From positions 36,607,729-36,671,728 of the forward strand of contig NC_134878.1 of the NCBI RefSeq assembly GCF_041734735.1: DNA of 64,000 bases, read 5' to 3'. Of the stretch, positions 62,912 through 64,000 are shown in pieces (the first letter of the stretch is position 1; each line of letters starts with the position of its first letter). A model generated the notes under the pieces. It did no database searches. It was not told the DNA's origin and saw nothing but the letters and a program-made list of their open reading frames with translations. Origin of the DNA: Babylonia areolata (Eukaryota; Mollusca; Gastropoda; Neogastropoda; Buccinidae). The position numbers and the translations under genes are program-made.

Positions 62912-64000
62912 ATGCACTGCTCACCTCCCTGGCATGAGGAAGGGGCTAGAAAAGGTGCCCTAAAAATTGCCTACTCCATATCACCCTGGCTAGCATACCG
63001 CGGCTGGTGGGGACCCTACATCAGCGGTCAAAACAACAAGAAAGAAAAGAAAAAAACAAGGATCGTTCCTCTCACCATTGGTACTTGGAACATAAGGACT
63101 CTCCTGGACAGAGATAATGTGGACAGACCCCAAAGGAGAACGGCACTAGTTGCATCTGAACTTACCAGATACAACATTGACATCGCAGCCTTGAGTGAGA
63201 CTCGGCTTGCAGGCAAAGGCGAGCTCTGTGAACAGGGATCTGGTTACACCTTCTTCTGGAAGCGAAGAGTGACGTGAGGCTGGCGTTGGTTTTGCAGTAA
63301 AAACAGCACTTGTCAGCAAGCTAGCTGGAATCCCAAAGGGAGTCAACGATAGGCTTATGACCATGAAACTCCCACTGGCATCTGGCCAGAAGCACCTCAC
63401 CATTGTCAGTGCCTATGCCCCAACCATGACCAACCCGGATGAAGTGAAGGCGAAGTTCTACGAGGACCTTCACTCTGTCATTGCTGCTATCCCGAAAGCA
63501 GACAAGCTCATCATTCTTGGGGACTTCAATGCTAGAGTTGGCTCTGACTACATCTCCTGGGATGGAGTGATTGGAAAGCACGGTGTGGGCCACTGCAACC
63601 CAAATGGATTGCTTTTGCTTCAGACCTGTGCAGAGCACGAACTGCTAATAACCAACACGGTTTTCTGCCTCCCTACCCGTAACAGGACGCCATGGATGCA
63701 CCCTCGCTCAAAGCATTGGCATCTCATCGATTATGTCATCGTCAGGAAAAGGGATAGGCAAGATGTACGTGTAACAAAGACCATGTGCGGCACCGAGTGT
63801 TGGACAGACCATCGCCTTGTAGTCTCGAAGCTGAATATTCGAATCCAGCCCAAGAGACGCCCCCAAGGCCAGAAGGCTCCAAAACGGCTCAACATCGCTA
63901 AGCTGAAAAACATCACCATCAAACAGTCCTTTGTGGAGCTGCTGGAAGATCGTCTGGAATCCGCCTCTCTGGACAACCAGAATGTGGAGTCTGACTGGAG
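62912..64000 (+). pseudogene. LINE ORF2-type protein, endonuclease domain (frameshifted, runs off window)
   Basis: The first part is open from ATG at 62912, with GTWNIRTL near 63086 and LSETRLAGKGELC near 63190, to a TGA at 63275-63277. The endonuclease continues in another frame from about 63276 to the window end without a stop: EAGVGFAVKTAL, VSAYAPTMTNPDE, the catalytic block ILGDFNARVG, SKHWHLIDYVIV and CWTDHRLVVSKL. This is the complete set of exonuclease-endonuclease-phosphatase motifs (N, E, Y, D/N, D, DH). One net single-base shift near 63265-63277 separates the two parts, so this copy is defective. The enzyme nicks target DNA for target-primed reverse transcription. A later start near 63027 is also possible because the N-terminal residues are not conserved in my recollection. 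Confidence 0.85.

Larger units (their letters stand above)
62183..64000 (+). mobile_element. LINE (APE-type non-LTR retrotransposon, probably RTE-like), 5' part
   Basis: Non-satellite sequence begins abruptly at about 62183 (GTTCAGGTGAGGTCAGG), inside a satellite monomer. It holds a 5' untranslated stretch and then an apurinic endonuclease domain. The element runs off the window, so reverse transcriptase and 3' end are not visible. Clade assignment to RTE is a best guess from similarity to proteins annotated as craniofacial development protein 2-like. Confidence 0.85.

Overview
The window looks like repeat-rich, probably heterochromatic DNA from an animal. I see no host gene, no RNA gene and no bacterial-type gene organisation. 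The retroelements suggest a deuterostome, perhaps a fish or another aquatic lineage, but the species cannot be fixed. The clues are a Ty3/Gypsy element whose Gag has a SCAN-like segment and whose integrase finger precedes RNase H (the Gmr1-like arrangement), and a LINE of the kind often annotated as craniofacial development protein 2-like.

Layout. Bases 1-23632 are a pyrimidine-rich satellite built from 23-25 bp monomers organised into 73, 146 and 196 bp higher-order repeats. Bases 23633-49805 are a head-to-tail array of one LTR retrotransposon lying entirely on the minus strand: four units of about 6.2 kb plus a partial LTR. Bases 49806-62182 are the same satellite again, in the same orientation, with its repeat register continuing across the insert except for about 9 bp. 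Bases 62183-64000 are the 5' part of a plus-strand LINE that runs off the window.

Each array unit, read on the minus strand, is: a 1.73 kb LTR (called LTR-A) containing a 37 bp minisatellite and several perfect palindromes; a primer-binding site that continues into about 40 nt of tRNA-Ala-like sequence; a second, diverged LTR-like block of about 1.5 kb (LTR-B) with its own poly(A) signal, terminal motif and 18-nt primer-binding site; a gag-protease-integrase-finger frame; an RNase H remnant; a G-rich tract; and the next LTR-A. The units are nearly identical. The encoded parts are incomplete, so the element is a broken, non-autonomous fossil. It was amplified or homogenised recently, and diagnostic variants show the two middle units exchanging sequence as a block.

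The satellite produces long open frames on the plus strand only because purines, and therefore stop codons, are rare there. I do not regard these as genes. The points most worth follow-up are the doubled-LTR architecture, the tRNA-Ala-like extension of the primer-binding site, the in-register insertion without a target-site duplication, and the nested satellite structure.
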